NCBI GenBank assembly: GCA_022828595.1
Contig: JAKGHH010000001.1
Coordinates: 211,867,848-211,931,847, forward strand
Direction: 5' to 3'
Source: Nelumbo lutea
Taxonomy: Eukaryota > Streptophyta > Magnoliopsida > Proteales > Nelumbonaceae
DNA: 64,000 nucleotides
Shown here: one piece after another, positions 62,211-64,000 of the stretch
Layout of the letters: each line of letters opens with the position of its first letter
Position numbering within the stretch: the stretch's first letter is position 1
Made by a program: the position numbers and the translations under genes
Notes under the pieces: generated by a model
Database searches by the model: none
What the model was told of the DNA's origin: nothing
What the model saw: the letters and a program-made list of their open reading frames with translations, nothing else

Positions 62211-62801
62211 TGGTATCAGAGCCACATCAAACAAATCAGTCCTGCTAGAATTCTGTTTTCTGCGCATTCGAACTAGGGTTTTCTTAGATTTCTCAGCCGT
62301 TGGTTGGAGACTGGAAAAAGGGCTGAAAAGGAGTGATCGCCCTCTTCCCTTGGAGGTTTCTATGCCTCTGGTGGTGTTGTTGGTGATCGGTTGCTGTGGT
62401 TTCTAAGCCCTCCCCTAATTAATGTATGGCTGGTGTGTGTGGTGCAGTGGTGTTTCATTCCTTCGTGTGGTTGGCCTTCAGGCGATGAGGTAAGGAGTTT
62501 TTTTTATGCATATTTTCTGTCATGAAACACATGAGAGGTGTGGTACAGATCGTATGATGGGTTTTCAGATCGCAGTATGCTAGGGTTTATGCTAGAGTTT
62601 ATGCTGGTTTGTGTGTGATTTGAAGGGAAGTAGTGTCTACTTAATGGTGAAACTTCCAGTAGCTGTAGAGTAGAGTTTGTGGTGTTACAAATACAACTTT
62701 CAGCCTTTGTCATAACTGAATCAGTGTGCAGATTTCGGTGAAGTATCTGTGTGTAGTGTGCAGTGTGTAGTGCTCAGTTTTAGTGATAAGAGAATTCGGC
62801 A

Positions 62802-64000
62802 ATGGCAGATAACAATGATAGTAAACCTAGTGTGATGATATCTACTGACTATCTGAATGTCCAAATGACCTCCATTAAACTGATTGGGGAGAATTATGTC
62901 CCTTGGGCCAAGTCTGTAGAGGTTTTTTTGAAGGCGAAAAAGATGGTAAAGCACATAAGAGAGGAGAAACCTCCCACTAGTTCTCAGGAGTATGAAGACT
63001 GGGAACAAGAAGATGCACATATTATCACATGGTTGTGGAACAGTATGGAGCCCAGAATCAGTGTGAACTTCATGTTTCTTGACACAGCCAAAGAGGTGTG
63101 GGATCATGCTAAGAAATTGTATTCTGGTTAGGATAATACAAGTAGGGTATATCAACTGTATCAGGAATACTTCAATCTGCAACAGGGAAATCAGAGCCTT
63201 GAGGAGTACTATGCCAGTATGAGAAATATCCGTAATGAGCTAGATGTCTATCACCCTCTCACTTCTGATGTCAAGGTTCAACAGCAACAGAGAGAGTAGC
63301 TTGATGTGACTCGGTTTCTGGTGGGGCTGAAGTCTGAGTATGAACCAGTACGAGCCCAGATATTAGGAGGATCTGCTCTTCCATCTCTAGAGGAGGTGTT
63401 TGCTCGTCTTCGGAGGACTTCCATTGGATCTATGGAAACCTCTAGTATCTTAGATAGATCAGCATTTGGAGTGTCGAGAGGACGAAGTGGCAGAAGTGGG
63501 GCTCGAGGAGCCCAGCCTGGCCGAGGTGGCAATAGTGGTCCAGTGTATGGTCGGAGTGGTAGTGGTGGTCCTACACATATCTGTGGTGGTGGTCATACTG
63601 GAGGCAGAGGTTCAGGGGGAGCTCGTGGTAGAGGACGTGGCTCGGGTCCACGGAGGTGTACTCATTGTGGTTTGGATGGACATACTACTAACTACTGCTA
63701 TGATTTACACGATCCACCTTCGACGTGGGCCAACCATGCCATGACTAGTGATACCAGTTCCAGCTTTAGACAGGAGAACTGATCAGTTGACCAGATGCCT
63801 TCTACTTCTCCAGATGGTCCAGGCAGGGAGATGGTGAGTGTTCCTCGTGATGAGTATGAAATGTTTGTTCAATCCACGTCGCAGTAGAACACAACTACCT
63901 TTGCACACTCAGGTATGGCTTGTTTGGCATCCACACCCAACCCCTGGATCATTGACTTTGGAGCCTCCGATCACATGACAGGAACTCCAGGTGTGTTTTC
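62802..64000 (+). pseudogene. gag: Copia gag-protease frame with four stops
   Basis: One reading frame runs from Met at 62,802 to the window end, broken only by TAG 63,129-63,131, TAG 63,297-63,299, TGA 63,780-63,782 and TAG 63,885-63,887. No frameshift is needed. It encodes the gag core ([40 protein letters not shown]), a Gly/Arg/Ser-rich tail, an intact zinc knuckle CTHCGLDGHTTNYC, and the protease start PWIIDFGASDHMTG, where the usual DSG is DFG (Ser to Phe next to the catalytic Asp). It is inactive as it stands. It is the closest relative of the Copia at 12,112 in this window. Confidence 0.9.

Larger units (their letters stand above)
61919..64000 (+). mobile_element. Second Copia element, 5' half
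   Basis: The 5' LTR is 61,919-62,210 (TGTTAGTGAAGGGG to CTTTAACA), close to the LTR of the Copia at 12,112 in its first 40 bases. The primer-binding site TGGTATCAGAGC is at 62,211-62,222. A leader of about 590 bp comes before gag. The element runs off the right edge in the protease. No left target duplication can be checked without the other end. Confidence 0.9.

Overview
This is nuclear DNA from a flowering plant. It has GT-AG introns, plant L1-type LINEs, Copia LTR retrotransposons primed by the initiator tRNA-Met site, many hAT, Mutator and Tourist-like MITEs, an Au-type SINE and a TIR-domain resistance-gene exon. TIR-type resistance genes are missing from grasses and most monocots, so a eudicot or magnoliid fits best. 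I cannot name the species. I found no bacterial-style operon, CRISPR array or rRNA gene.

Positions 1-35,000 are mostly one gene read from the minus strand: a TBC-domain Rab GTPase-activating protein. I could place eight exons by protein conservation, splice signals and reading phase: 34,851-34,910 (optional), 34,285-34,431, 31,794-31,892, 20,895-20,998, 3,734-4,536, 3,489-3,611, 3,243-3,331 and 2,947-3,147. The C-terminal exons lie beyond the left edge. The gene covers at least 32 kb because two introns (about 16.4 and 10.8 kb) and a third that runs off the window are packed with transposons. These include five or more LINE copies, a complete Copia element with a 5-bp target duplication, solo LTRs, hAT elements, MITEs and an array of palindromic GTGGGNCCCAC repeats.

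Positions 35,000-57,500 hold no convincing gene. They are a mosaic of DNA transposons, many with target duplications I could read directly: a 1.1-kb foldback Mutator-like element, seven or more hAT elements, nested Tourist-like MITEs, a possible Helitron tandem, a long LTR-like block with 157-bp tandem repeats, and a 3.5-kb Mutator-like shell holding younger hAT insertions.

Positions 57,548-58,026 encode a complete TIR domain ending at a good splice donor, but no NB-ARC or LRR exon follows in the window. From 59,290 to the right edge there are two LINE 3' relics, a MITE and the 5' half of a second Copia element (from 61,919). Its gag frame is broken by four stop codons, three of them TAG where CAG is expected.

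Nothing here looks like a wholly new biological system. The strongest points are the reconstructed giant-intron RabGAP gene, the transposon nest whose empty sites can be restored to the base, the palindromic satellite inside an intron, the CAG-to-TAG decay pattern of the retrotransposons, and the orphan TIR exon.
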